Shown piece by piece: positions 1 to 8,243 of a stretch of DNA of 10,132 nt. The stretch comes from GCA-2724215 sp015660315 (GTDB lineage Bacteria; Latescibacterota; UBA2968; UBA8231), in NCBI GenBank assembly GCA_029941315.1, contig JAPYQE010000235.1, positions 1 to 10,132 of the forward strand, in the 5' to 3' direction. Every line of letters begins with the position of its first letter. The first letter of the stretch is position 1. The notes beneath the pieces were generated by a model. The model searched no databases. It was not told the DNA's origin and saw nothing but the letters and a program-made list of their open reading frames with translations. Position numbers and translations under genes: made by a program.

Positions 1-2478
1 AGTCCCTAACACCACAGGATTGCGCGGGAAATACCGCGCCACCGTATCCGGCAAGGCCTTAACATAATCCGACGCGAGCACAAAAACCCCGTCGGCCCCC
101 GCAAAACACTGTTCGACCCAACTTTGTCGCGCTTCCTGCCGTGGATGCCGTAAATTCCATCGCTCGACTTTCCCCCCGTCCCGTTGCAATTGCTGCCAAC
201 TCGTCGCACTCCATACATCGGCCGCAATATTGTATTTTTTTTGCAGAATCTCCCGCGCCCTCAGCGCCTCGAGCAGAATACTGCCGCTGGCGCATAAATG
301 TACCTGACCACCGGTGCCCCGCAGCCGATACAACCCCCGCAAAATACCTTCCTCTGCACCTTCAGGCATCGACGGCATTGCATAGGTTTGGTTTTGCACC
401 GTCAAATAATAAATCAAGTCCTCCTCCCGCTCGCACATCCGCCGAATCCCTTCGCGGATGATCACGCCCAACTCATAACCGAAAGCCGGGTCGTAGGCCA
501 CCACATGCGGAAAACCAACGGCCATTAAATGGCTCTGTCCATCCTGGTGCTGTAACCCCTCGCCATTGAGCGTGGTCCGCCCCGAAGTCGCCCCGATCAG
601 AAACCCCCGCGCCATCTGGTCGCCAGCCGCCCAAATAAGATCTGCCACCCTCTGGAAGCCGAAGATCGAATAGAATACGAAAAAGGGCAGCGTCTGTACT
701 CCGTGCGTGGCGTAGGCCGTACCGGCGGCGATAAACGATGAAAGCGCCCCCGCCTCGCTGATGCCCTCCTCAATAAGCTGACCATCGCGGGCTTCGCGAT
801 AATAGGTCAAGCTCTCGCTGTCGACGGGTTCGTAAAGTTGGCCCAGGTGCGAATAGATGCCGTATTGGCTGAAAAGCGCCTCCATCCCGAAGGTCCTAGC
901 CTCGTCCGGCACGATCGGCACGATCCGCTGGCCCAGGGCCTCGTCGCGCAGCAGCTTGGCCAGAATACGCACAAAAAGCATCGTCGAGGAGGCTTCGCGG
1001 TCACCGGTCCCAGCGGTAAATTCGCTAAAGAGTTCATCGGCGGCACCGACTGCCGTCGGATTTTTCACTTCCCGCTGCGGCACGAATCCTCCTAAGGCCT
1101 CGCGCCGTTCCAAGAGATAGCGCGTTTCGGGACTATCTTCCGGCGGCCGATAAAACGAAAGCTGTTCCACCTCCTGGTCCGAGAGCGGGATCCCAAAACG
1201 CGAGCGAATCTGTCGCAGAATATCTACATCGAGCTTCTTCTGTTGATGCACCGTCATCCGCCCTTCGCCCACCTCACCCATACCGTAGCCCTTGATCGTC
1301 TTGGCCAATACCACCGATGGCGCGCCCTTGAAATCGACCGCCGCCTTAAATGCCGCATAGACCTTGTCCGGATCGTGTCCGCCCCGGCGAATGGTGCGAA
1401 TCTGCTCGTCGGTCAACTGCTGCGACATCCGCATCAGCCGCTCATCGACGCCAAAAAAATGTGCGCGCTGCTCCGCCCCGCTCGAAACGCTGTACTTCTG
1501 GTACTGCCCGTCGACTAATTCACCCATCCGTCGGGCCAACAGCCCCTCATCGTCCATCGCCAACAACGGGTCCCAATCACTGCCCCAAATCACCTTGACG
1601 ACATTCCAACCAGCACCGGCGAAAAACGTCTCCAACTCTTGGATGATCTTGCCATTGCCGCGGACCGGACCGTCGAGGCGTTGCAGGTTGCAGTTGACCA
1701 CGAAGACCAAGTTGTCTAGGCCCTCGCGAGCCGCCAGTGAAATGGCACCGAGCGCTTCCGGCTCGTCGGTTTCGCCATCGCCGATAAAGGCCCAGACCCG
1801 GGCATCGGACTTTTCTTTTAAGCCTCGATCTTCCAAATAGCGATTATAACGGGCCTGGTAGACGGCCATCATCGGCCCCAAACCCATCGACGCCGATGGG
1901 AACTGCCAGAAGTTCGGCATCAGTTTGGGGTGCGGGTACGAAGATAGACCGCCGCCGGGGCGCAGCTCGTGGCGAAAATTGTCGAGATGCCGTTCCGTCA
2001 GGCGCCCTTCGAGGAAAGCCCGCGCGTAAATGCCCGGTGAGGTATGCGCCTGAAAAAAAATCTGGTCGCCCTCAAAACCCTCCTGGCGGCCACGGAAAAA
2101 ATGGTTGAACGCCACCTCGTAAAGCGTCGCCGCCGAGGCATAGGTCGCGATATGGCCTCCCATCGTCGCATCGGCCAAGTTCGCCCTGACCACCATTACC
2201 ATCGCGTTCCAGCGGATGATATTCCGGATGTTGCGCTCGAGGTCACGGCTACCGGGATAGGGCGGTTGGCGCGTAGCGGGGACCGTATTGATATAGGGGG
2301 TGTGACCGCCAGAGGGGACCTGCACACCCTGTTGCCGGGCGCGGTCGAGCAGATCGTCGAGCAGATGACGGGTCCGCTGCGGACCCGCATGCTCGATAAC
2401 ATAAGCCAGCGACTCGAGCCATTCCCTCGTCTCCAGCTCTTCTGTTTTCTTATCTGCATTGGTAACGCTATCTGTCAT
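1..2478 (-). CDS. aceE: Pyruvate dehydrogenase E1 component, homodimeric type (3' end outside window)
   Basis: This is the thiamine-diphosphate E1 subunit of the pyruvate dehydrogenase complex. It decarboxylates pyruvate and passes the acetyl group to the lipoyl E2 subunit in the cytoplasm. The frame is open from ATG at 2478 to the left edge, giving 826 residues without a stop. It aligns without gaps of note to E. coli AceE (887 residues) and ends at a Leu-Gly-Thr close to its C-terminus, so about 60 residues are missing. Active-site features are present: His109 in GGHIA, His145 in AHTSPG, the ThDP/Mg motif GDGETDEPE from residue 233 with Asp234 and Asn264, loop His411, Glu575, and His644 in GLQHQDG. 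These correspond to E. coli His106, His142, Asp230, Asn260, His407, Glu571 and His640. The start is supported by AGGGA 8 nt upstream (2491-2487). The next gene (aceF expected) lies outside the window. No damage is visible. Confidence 0.97.
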   Translation of the reverse strand, partial: MTDSVTNADKKTEELETREWLESLAYVIEHAGPQRTRHLLDDLLDRARQQGVQVPSGGHTPYINTVPATRQPPYPGSRDLERNIRNIIRWNAMVMVVRANLADATMGGHIATYASAATLYEVAFNHFFRGRQEGFEGDQIFFQAHTSPGIYARAFLEGRLTERHLDNFRHELRPGGGLSSYPHPKLMPNFWQFPSASMGLGPMMAVYQARYNRYLEDRGLKEKSDARVWAFIGDGETDEPEALGAISLAAREGLDNLVFVVNCNLQRLDGPVRGNGKIIQELETFFAGAGWNVVKVIWGSDWDPLLAMDDEGLLARRMGELVDGQYQKYSVSSGAEQRAHFFGVDERLMRMSQQLTDEQIRTIRRGGHDPDKVYAAFKAAVDFKGAPSVVLAKTIKGYGMGEVGEGRMTVHQQKKLDVDILRQIRSRFGIPLSDQEVEQLSFYRPPEDSPETRYLLERREALGGFVPQREVKNPTAVGAADELFSEFTAGTGDREASSTMLFVRILAKLLRDEALGQRIVPIVPDEARTFGMEALFSQYGIYSHLGQLYEPVDSESLTYYREARDGQLIEEGISEAGALSSFIAAGTAYATHGVQTLPFFVFYSIFGFQRVADLIWAAGDQMARGFLIGATSGRTTLNGEGLQHQDGQSHLMAVGFPHVVAYDPAFGYELGVIIREGIRRMCEREEDLIYYLTVQNQTYAMPSMPEGAEEGILRGLYRLRGTGGQVHLCASGSILLEALRAREILQKKYNIAADVWSATSWQQLQRDGGKVERWNLRHPRQEARQSWVEQCFAGADGVFVLASDYVKALPDTVARYFPRNPVVLGT

Positions 2479-2516
2479 CACTACATTCCCTATCGTTTGG
2501 CCTTCTTTCATTGATC

Positions 2517-2545
2517 ATATTGCATCTTCACTTATAGGCTGTCAA
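2517..2545 (-). promoter_or_regulatory. Possible sigma70 promoter for aceE
   Basis: On the minus strand a perfect -35 hexamer TTGACA (2545-2540) is followed after 17 bp by CAATAT (2522-2517), a poor -10 match at 3 of 6. A better -10-like TATGAT (2519-2514) overlaps it but would need a 20-bp spacer. Transcription would begin near 2510, leaving a leader of about 30 nt before the aceE ATG. The -35 is clear and the -10 is doubtful. Confidence 0.4.
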
Positions 2546-2580
2546 ACCATATACTCATACGGCCTATTGCCGGTTAAGGC

Positions 2581-2610
2581 TTGCGACAATTCATCGGCTA
2601 CGGCTATTAT
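2581..2610 (+). promoter_or_regulatory. Possible sigma70 promoter for the HlyIII gene
   Basis: TTGCGA (2581-2586) and TATTAT (2605-2610, 5 of 6 to consensus) are separated by 18 bp. They lie in the 210-bp divergent region between aceE and the HlyIII gene. The predicted leader to ATG 2689 is about 70 nt. I see no clear operator or riboswitch in it. Confidence 0.33.
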
Positions 2611-2688
2611 TTGCCGTATACGTGCCCATTTTCCCATCGCTCTTTCGCTGTCGGTCGCCAATCGACACCATTATGGGGTTTGACAACT

Positions 2689-3345
2689 ATGGAAGCCAAA
2701 GACGGGATAAAATACTACCCGCCCAGCGAAGAGCGGTTGAATATCATTTCCCATACGGCCGGTTTTATCCTGAGCATTATCGCATTAGCGGCACTCATTG
2801 TGCAAGCGCACCTGCACGGCACGCTGTTGCACCTGCTCAGCTTCGGCACCTTCGGCACAAGCCTAACCGCTCTGTACGCTGCTTCGATCTTCTACCACAG
2901 GGCGAAAGAACCGGCGTTGAGAAGCAGACTAAGGATCATCGACCACGCGTCGATTTACGTCCTTATCGCCGGCACCTATACCCCCTTCGCCCTCATCACG
3001 CTGAACGGTCCGACGGGTTGGATTATTTTTGCCGCCACCTGGGGTTTCGCGCTGATCGGCATAGTCCTGAAATTGTTTACGACGGGAAGATACAATCTGA
3101 TTTCGACCCTGATGTATGTCTTCATGGGATGGGTCATCGTTTTCGCGATACAACCTCTGATCGCCAATCTGCCGCGCGAAGGATTTCTTTGGCTTCTGAC
3201 GGGGGGCATCGCCTATACGATGGGCGCGGTCCTGTACAGCATAAAAAGAATCAAATTCAACCACGCTATTTTTCACGTATTCGTCTTGGTCGGCAGCTTC
3301 AGCCACTTCATATCCGTGTTCTTTTATGTCTTGCCCAGACAATGA
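2689..3345 (+). CDS. HlyIII / PAQR-family integral membrane protein (YqfA-like)
   Basis: This is a 218-residue, very hydrophobic protein of the haemolysin III (YqfA, PAQR) family, whose usual bacterial length is close to this. Members are seven-helix inner-membrane proteins with a metal-dependent, probably hydrolase-like active site. The name haemolysin comes from a Bacillus cereus homologue and does not show that this one is a toxin. Family motifs are in order: ISHTAGF near residue 20, ASIFYHR with His70, Asp85-His86, GTYTPF at 95-100, and a C-terminal HAIFH with His192 and His196, then His206. By analogy with AdipoR1, His70, His192 and His196 should bind zinc. The reading frame is open back to a TTG at 2581, but homology and length favour ATG 2689, with GGGG about 10 nt upstream. 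The gene diverges from aceE. Its substrate is unknown. Confidence 0.9.
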   Translation: MEAKDGIKYYPPSEERLNIISHTAGFILSIIALAALIVQAHLHGTLLHLLSFGTFGTSLTALYAASIFYHRAKEPALRSRLRIIDHASIYVLIAGTYTPFALITLNGPTGWIIFAATWGFALIGIVLKLFTTGRYNLISTLMYVFMGWVIVFAIQPLIANLPREGFLWLLTGGIAYTMGAVLYSIKRIKFNHAIFHVFVLVGSFSHFISVFFYVLPRQ

Positions 3346-3379
3346 GCAAGAACACCTCCAACCCACCTACACCACGACG

Positions 3380-3396
3380 AATTCATTTGAATTTTT
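3380..3396 (+). terminator. Weak hairpin plus T-run after the HlyIII gene
   Basis: AATTCA (3380-3385) and TGAATT (3388-3393) are perfect inverted repeats with a 2-nt loop, followed by a short run of T to 3396. The stem is short and A/T-rich, so it would be a weak intrinsic terminator at best. It lies 35 nt after the HlyIII stop codon. Confidence 0.2.
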
Positions 3397-3420
3397 CCGC
3401 CCCAGAAAAATCGTCGACAG

Positions 3421-3828
3421 AAACCTCAACTGGCACGATTAAACACCGTGCCGGCCAACCCTGCTAGGGGCCACGTGCCCTACTACGAATTCGCGATGCG
3501 ACGGCCGGGCGGCAAACAGACCATGGGCATCGGCTCGACCGCCAAACTCCGCTATGCCGGCCATATCGGCTACAGGGTCAAACCGAGATACCGCGGACAC
3601 CGCTACGCCGCCCGCAGTTGTCGCCTATCGTTGCCGCTGACGATCGCCCACAGCCTTAGGCAGGTATGGCTGACGGTAGACTCGAAGAATATTCCATCGT
3701 AAAAAAACTGCGAGATTCTCGGCGTCAAACACCTAGAAACGGTGCGCATTCCACCAAGCCATGAAAAGTAGCGGATAGGGGCACACTATCGGCGATGCTA
3801 TCTCGTTGACTTGAAGAAAGTCTCATAA
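3421..3828 (+). pseudogene. Decayed GNAT-family N-acetyltransferase remnant
   Basis: Read in one frame, this stretch resembles the C-terminal two thirds of a GNAT acetyltransferase, which uses acetyl-CoA to acetylate an amine. Recognisable parts are PANPARGHVPYYEF near 3448-3492, YAGHIGYRV near 3553-3579, the acetyl-CoA loop RYRGHRYAARSC near 3586-3621, VWLTVDSKNI near 3664-3693, then CEILG after the first stop, and a basic RRCYLVDL near the end. Damage is plain. TAA at 3700-3702 sits where relatives have NIASRKTCE, and TAG at 3769-3771 sits inside the conserved tail. The strand before GSTAKL seems short by several residues, and the N-terminal third has no counterpart upstream (TGA at 3388-3390). 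The same frame ends naturally at TAA 3826-3828. The longest open piece, 3448-3702, has no good ribosome site. Homology is by eye and the original substrate is unknown. Confidence 0.72.
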
Positions 3829-3911
3829 GCGTACCGACCCCATATCAGATGTGTATCGATTTGGTATAGTTGTAATCCAATCGGTCATCGCTGTCATCCC
3901 CGGAATAGAGC

Positions 3912-4625
3912 CTAAGTAAACCCCGCGTCCGGCCGGTACTGATGAATATCGCGATCCGGCATCTTGACCCCGAGTAAGCGCAATCGCTCTTCGCTAGCAT
4001 TTTCCAACGCCTGCCACGGCAGTTTCTGTTCCGATTCATAACGCTTGAGCCACCAATATCCGTAATAAAGGTAGATCGCGCGCCTCAAACCCTGCCCCTT
4101 ATTACAACCACCGCTGTGCCAGATCGCCGAATTGACAAAGGCCGCATCGCCCGCGCTCGCGTAGAGCGCCACCTCCTCGTCCACAGGTTTATCCCTGGCG
4201 CTCGGCAAAGCCTCACCGCGATGACTACCCGACACCACCCGTGTCGGCCCCACCTCCTCGTCCATGTCGTCTAAATAGAGAATCGTATTGATCGACAATG
4301 GCCGATCGCCCGGAAAAACGAAATCGCGATGCCAGCCGCGTTCCGCCGCGTCGCTTTTGGGCCCCTGCCGCAAAAAGTCGTATTGCAGCAACTGGGTTTG
4401 CGCGCCGAAAATGGCGCGGTGCCGGTCGATGATCGGTGGGTGTTCGAGCAAGTCGATAAAAGCTGGGTATTTCAGCAGCTTGTGCTGGTTAACCTTTGGG
4501 CTTTCGGCTTCCCAGACTCGGTCGAATTCGATCCGCAATAGCGCGAGCTGCCCTTTGTCAAGCACGCCGGTCGCGTGCAAATAACCGTGTTCGAGGAAAA
4601 ACGCTTTTTCTTCAGGCGTATACAT
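3912..4625 (-). CDS. Phytanoyl-CoA dioxygenase (PhyH) family Fe(II)/2-oxoglutarate oxygenase
   Basis: This is a 237-residue cytoplasmic protein of the PhyH superfamily. These enzymes use Fe(II), oxygen and 2-oxoglutarate to hydroxylate small molecules such as acyl-CoAs, ectoine, amino acids or secondary metabolites. The double-stranded beta-helix core is seen in order: the first iron ligands in WHRDF (His99, Asp101), the middle strands with INTILYLDDMDEEVGPTRVV around 112-131 and GSH at 133-135, the distal iron ligand His170 in IWHSGG, and Arg181/Arg182 placed to hold the 2-oxoglutarate carboxylate. The facial triad is therefore complete. The ATG follows the stop of the upstream B3/B4 gene by only 4 nt, with GGGA about 10 nt before it inside that gene's last codons, so the two are probably translationally coupled. 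The substrate cannot be told from sequence, and nothing marks it as an ectoine hydroxylase. Confidence 0.85.
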   Translation of the reverse strand: MYTPEEKAFFLEHGYLHATGVLDKGQLALLRIEFDRVWEAESPKVNQHKLLKYPAFIDLLEHPPIIDRHRAIFGAQTQLLQYDFLRQGPKSDAAERGWHRDFVFPGDRPLSINTILYLDDMDEEVGPTRVVSGSHRGEALPSARDKPVDEEVALYASAGDAAFVNSAIWHSGGCNKGQGLRRAIYLYYGYWWLKRYESEQKLPWQALENASEERLRLLGVKMPDRDIHQYRPDAGFT

Positions 4626-4629
4626 CAGC

Positions 4630-5322
4630 TCAATCCCAACTCGACCACAGCATCCGCTCCTGGCCGCCGCAATATGTTTTGGTCAATTCGACCAGTTTGT
4701 CCACCGCATCCATTATATAGTCCCGCGAGGTATGGGCATTGCCTTGAACCATATAAAAACAATCGCGACTATCCAGCGTCAGTTTCGTGCGTTCCGCCTG
4801 GCGACATTCCAAACGACACAGCACTTCGCCGCCCGACTCCACATAGGCGTACTCACCTGCCGGGATCGACTCTTGTTTGTCTTTGCCCAAGGGCGTAAAA
4901 GACTCGCCACCATCGGTCATCCTCAATGCGATATGCCCGCGCAATTTGTCGATATCGTGCGCCCCTAGAGACAGCATAGTCTCTAGGGAAACACAATTGT
5001 AGATATCCACCACCGGGTTGATCTCAGCGATCAACCCATGCCGCAAGAAGACGCCCAGCATACGTTCGGAAGAAGACGGAAACTTGCGATTGGAACGCCC
5101 AACCTGATCGTGCAAGGCGCGAAAGCCTGCCAACACCGGGTCGTTGGCGAGCATTTCTTCTGTATAACGCGTTTGCAGCTGCACAAAAAGATCGATCTTA
5201 TAGCGGTCAAACGCCTCACTTCGCTGCTGGTTTGACAAGCCCGTAAAAACAAGACACGCACCCTGGACTCCCAAAGCACCCACTTCAGGGGCTAAAACGA
5301 AATCCAACTCATTAGCGTCTAT
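4630..5322 (-). CDS. Stand-alone B3/B4 (PheRS beta-type editing) domain protein
   Basis: This cytoplasmic protein of 225-230 residues belongs to the B3/B4 domain family. That domain carries the editing site of the phenylalanyl-tRNA synthetase beta chain, where it deacylates Tyr-tRNA(Phe). Free-standing copies are common but their role is poorly known. Numbering from TTG 5307, the core motif INPVVDIYNCVSLETML lies at 96-112, followed by GAHDIDKLRGHIALR (115-129), ESFTPLG (135-141), AGEYAYVESGGEVLCR (150-165) and an ERTKL strand (172-176), all typical of the family. The start is uncertain. No ATG exists in frame after the stop at 5337-5335. A good AAGGAG (5336-5331) sits 8 nt before an in-frame ATA (5322-5320), whereas TTG 5307 is 23 nt away, so I give ATA 5322 as the outer limit. 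The gene leads an apparent two-gene operon with the PhyH gene 4 nt downstream. Confidence 0.8.
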   Translation of the reverse strand: MDANELDFVLAPEVGALGVQGACLVFTGLSNQQRSEAFDRYKIDLFVQLQTRYTEEMLANDPVLAGFRALHDQVGRSNRKFPSSSERMLGVFLRHGLIAEINPVVDIYNCVSLETMLSLGAHDIDKLRGHIALRMTDGGESFTPLGKDKQESIPAGEYAYVESGGEVLCRLECRQAERTKLTLDSRDCFYMVQGNAHTSRDYIMDAVDKLVELTKTYCGGQERMLWSSWD

Positions 5323-5330
5323 CGTATATT

Positions 5331-5336
5331 CTCCTT
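5331..5336 (-). promoter_or_regulatory. Ribosome binding site AAGGAG that points to an ATA start
   Basis: The minus strand reads AAGGAG, then 8 nt, then ATA in the frame of the B3/B4 gene. No ATG or GTG is available in this frame between the upstream stop (5337-5335) and the conserved region. The near-consensus site is well placed only for ATA 5322 and too far (23 nt) for TTG 5307. Confidence 0.5.
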
Positions 5337-5360
5337 ATTTTTTAGTCTATGTACTACCTA

Positions 5361-5392
5361 ACTATACCTTCATCACCTTCATCGCATAAAAT
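5361..5392. promoter_or_regulatory. Divergent promoter region between the B3/B4 gene and trkA
   Basis: On the minus strand TATAGT (5366-5361, 5 of 6 to the -10 consensus) has no good -35 at 16-18 bp. On the plus strand TAAAAT (5387-5392, 5 of 6) also lacks a -35, and its transcript would start about 24 nt before the trkA ATG. Both -10s flank or touch the 9-bp tandem repeat, so an activator or repressor site is plausible but only inferred. Confidence 0.3.
5366..5383. repeat. Perfect 9-bp tandem direct repeat in the divergent promoter region
   Basis: ACCTTCATC occurs twice head to tail at 5366-5374 and 5375-5383, with no mismatch. It fills the interval just upstream of the minus-strand -10 (5366-5361) and just upstream of the plus-strand -10 (5387-5392). 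Confidence 0.9.
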
Positions 5393-5422
5393 CGTCTTAG
5401 CAATAAATTTGACTGAGAATCC

Positions 5423-6766
5423 ATGCGCATTATAGTTGTCGGCGCCGGCGCCATCGGCTTTCAGTTGAGCAAACAACTCAGCCAAGACGGGCACGGCATC
5501 ACGCTTATCGACATCGACCACCGGCGCATCAAACGCGTCGGCGAACAGCTCGATATCCTGGTCAAAGTGGGCAGCGGTACCAGCCTCAAGACCCTACAAG
5601 AAGTCGACATCGGCAGCATCGATCTGGTCGCCGCGATGACGACCAACGACGAAGTCAATTTGCTGGCCTGCCGTCTTGCCAAAAAGCTCGGCGTCAAGTC
5701 CACTATCGCGCGCATCCGCAACCCCGAGTTCGCCTCGCCCGATTTTATCTTCAGTCGTGAAGAGCTCGGTATCGACGAATTCATCCACCCCGAAAAAGAA
5801 ACTGCCGACGCCATCGTCCGGCTGATCCGCCAGTCCAGCGCCACCGATATCATCGAATTCTCCGAGGGCAAACTGGTCCTGCTCGGCGTGCGTCTCGACG
5901 AGCAATGCCCGCTGCTCAATTCCCCCTTGAGCGATGTCGGCCGCCAATTTTCCCACATCCCCATGCGCATCGTCGCCATCCAGCGCAAACAGCAAACCGT
6001 CGTCCCCAGCGGCGATACCAAGCTATACTTCGATGACCGAATTTTCGTCATTAGCGACCCCGCCTATATCCCCGACGTGATCAAACTGACCGGACATGTC
6101 GAGCGCCGCCTGGAAAATATAATGATCCTCGGCGGCAGCTTGACCGGGCAGTTTGTCGCGCAGGCCGTCGCGCCCGACAGCAAAGTTAAGCTCATCGAGA
6201 GCCGCACCGAAAAATCCTGGCAAGTCGCCGACCGGCTCAAAGACGTGCTGGTCATCCAAGGCGACGGCACCGACTACGACCTGTTGGCCGTCGAAGGCAT
6301 TACCGACATGGACGCCTTTATCGCCGTCACCGGCAACGACGAGATCAATATCATCTCGACGCTGATCGCCAAGCATTTCGAGGTCGAGCGCACCATCTCA
6401 CTGGTCAACAATGTCGACTATATGCCCATCACGCCAGCCATTGGCATGGATTCGGTACTGAGCAAACAACTGCTGACCGTCAACGCCGTCCAGCGCTACG
6501 TACGCCACCAGCGCATCGCCTCAATCGCCAGCCTGCCCGGCCTTGATATCGAAGCCGTCGAATATATCGCCCGCGGGGGCAGCAAGATTACCAAAAAGGA
6601 TTTGCGCAATATCCGCCTGCCGCGCAACTCGATTATCGGGGCGGTCGTACACGACGATCGCGTGGTTATCCCGGACGGGGATACGCGCATAGAACCAGGC
6701 GACAAAGCCGTGGTCTTCACCCGCCACCACACCCACGAGGAAGTAAGGAAAATCTTCGGCGGTTAA
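5423..6766 (+). CDS. trkA: Trk potassium uptake regulator TrkA (double RCK)
   Basis: This is a 447-residue cytoplasmic protein that binds NAD(H) or nucleotides and gates the TrkH potassium transporter. The E. coli protein has 458 residues. Two tandem RCK modules are visible. The first Rossmann fold starts with GAGAIG at 7-12 and the acidic Asp30 in LIDID, and is followed by an RCK_C lobe around residues 140-225. The second Rossmann fold starts with GGSLTG near 235 and the acidic LIESR, followed by an RCK_C lobe from about 365 to the end with the closing EPGDKAVVF strand. The second half (SKITKKDLRNIRLPRNSIIGA) resembles TrkA of deltaproteobacteria and Bacteroidetes more than E. coli TrkA. ATG 5423 is fixed by the family's N-terminal strand starting at once, although the ribosome site is weak. 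The degraded trkH copy follows 37 nt later and the intact one after that, probably as one operon. No damage is seen. Confidence 0.94.
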   Translation: MRIIVVGAGAIGFQLSKQLSQDGHGITLIDIDHRRIKRVGEQLDILVKVGSGTSLKTLQEVDIGSIDLVAAMTTNDEVNLLACRLAKKLGVKSTIARIRNPEFASPDFIFSREELGIDEFIHPEKETADAIVRLIRQSSATDIIEFSEGKLVLLGVRLDEQCPLLNSPLSDVGRQFSHIPMRIVAIQRKQQTVVPSGDTKLYFDDRIFVISDPAYIPDVIKLTGHVERRLENIMILGGSLTGQFVAQAVAPDSKVKLIESRTEKSWQVADRLKDVLVIQGDGTDYDLLAVEGITDMDAFIAVTGNDEINIISTLIAKHFEVERTISLVNNVDYMPITPAIGMDSVLSKQLLTVNAVQRYVRHQRIASIASLPGLDIEAVEYIARGGSKITKKDLRNIRLPRNSIIGAVVHDDRVVIPDGDTRIEPGDKAVVFTRHHTHEEVRKIFGG

Positions 6767-6803
6767 ACCCGTCGTATATTTCCCCGTCAAACCAGAGGCC
6801 CTT

Positions 6804-8217
<1,414 letters not shown>

Positions 8218-8219
8218 TC

Positions 8220-8231
8220 GGGGCGTTCCCC
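8220..8231 (+). repeat. Small hairpin between the two trkH copies
   Basis: GGGG and CCCC pair around a CGTT loop in the 26-nt gap between the first copy's stop and the second copy's ATG, just before the weak ribosome site ACGGAA. It has no T-run, so it is not an intrinsic terminator. It may slightly affect translation or mRNA ends, or mean nothing. Confidence 0.3.
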
Positions 8232-8243
8232 ACGGAATAAATT

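Noticed and set aside
1..2478. Possible interruption of aceE, since only short frames are obvious at first glance
   Set aside because: I read the minus strand codon by codon from 2478 to 1 and found no stop. The gene simply lacks its 3' end because it leaves the window.
2044..2514. 156-codon plus-strand open frame antisense to the 5' part of aceE
   Set aside because: It is a shadow of aceE codon usage. The aceE frame on the other strand has full homology and all catalytic residues.
2622..3467. Long plus-strand open frame of 281 codons over the HlyIII gene, longer than the HlyIII frame itself
   Set aside because: Its product is rich in Arg, His and Pro with no membrane segments or family motifs, and it begins with GTG. 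The overlapping +1 frame has clear HlyIII motifs from ATG 2689.
3856..3880. Imperfect inverted repeat GATTTGG ... CCAATC after the PhyH gene, considered as a terminator
   Set aside because: The stem has a bulge and a long loop, and no T-run follows on the minus strand. Not strong enough to call.
5409..5436. Good-looking promoter TTGACT - 16 bp - TATAGT
   Set aside because: It straddles the trkA start. Transcription from it would begin inside the gene and lose the ATG and the nucleotide-binding GAGAIG motif, and no downstream start fits the family.
8220..8231. GGGG-CGTT-CCCC hairpin as a terminator between the two trkH copies
   Set aside because: Only 4 bp of stem with no following T-run, and the intact trkH just downstream needs the same transcript.
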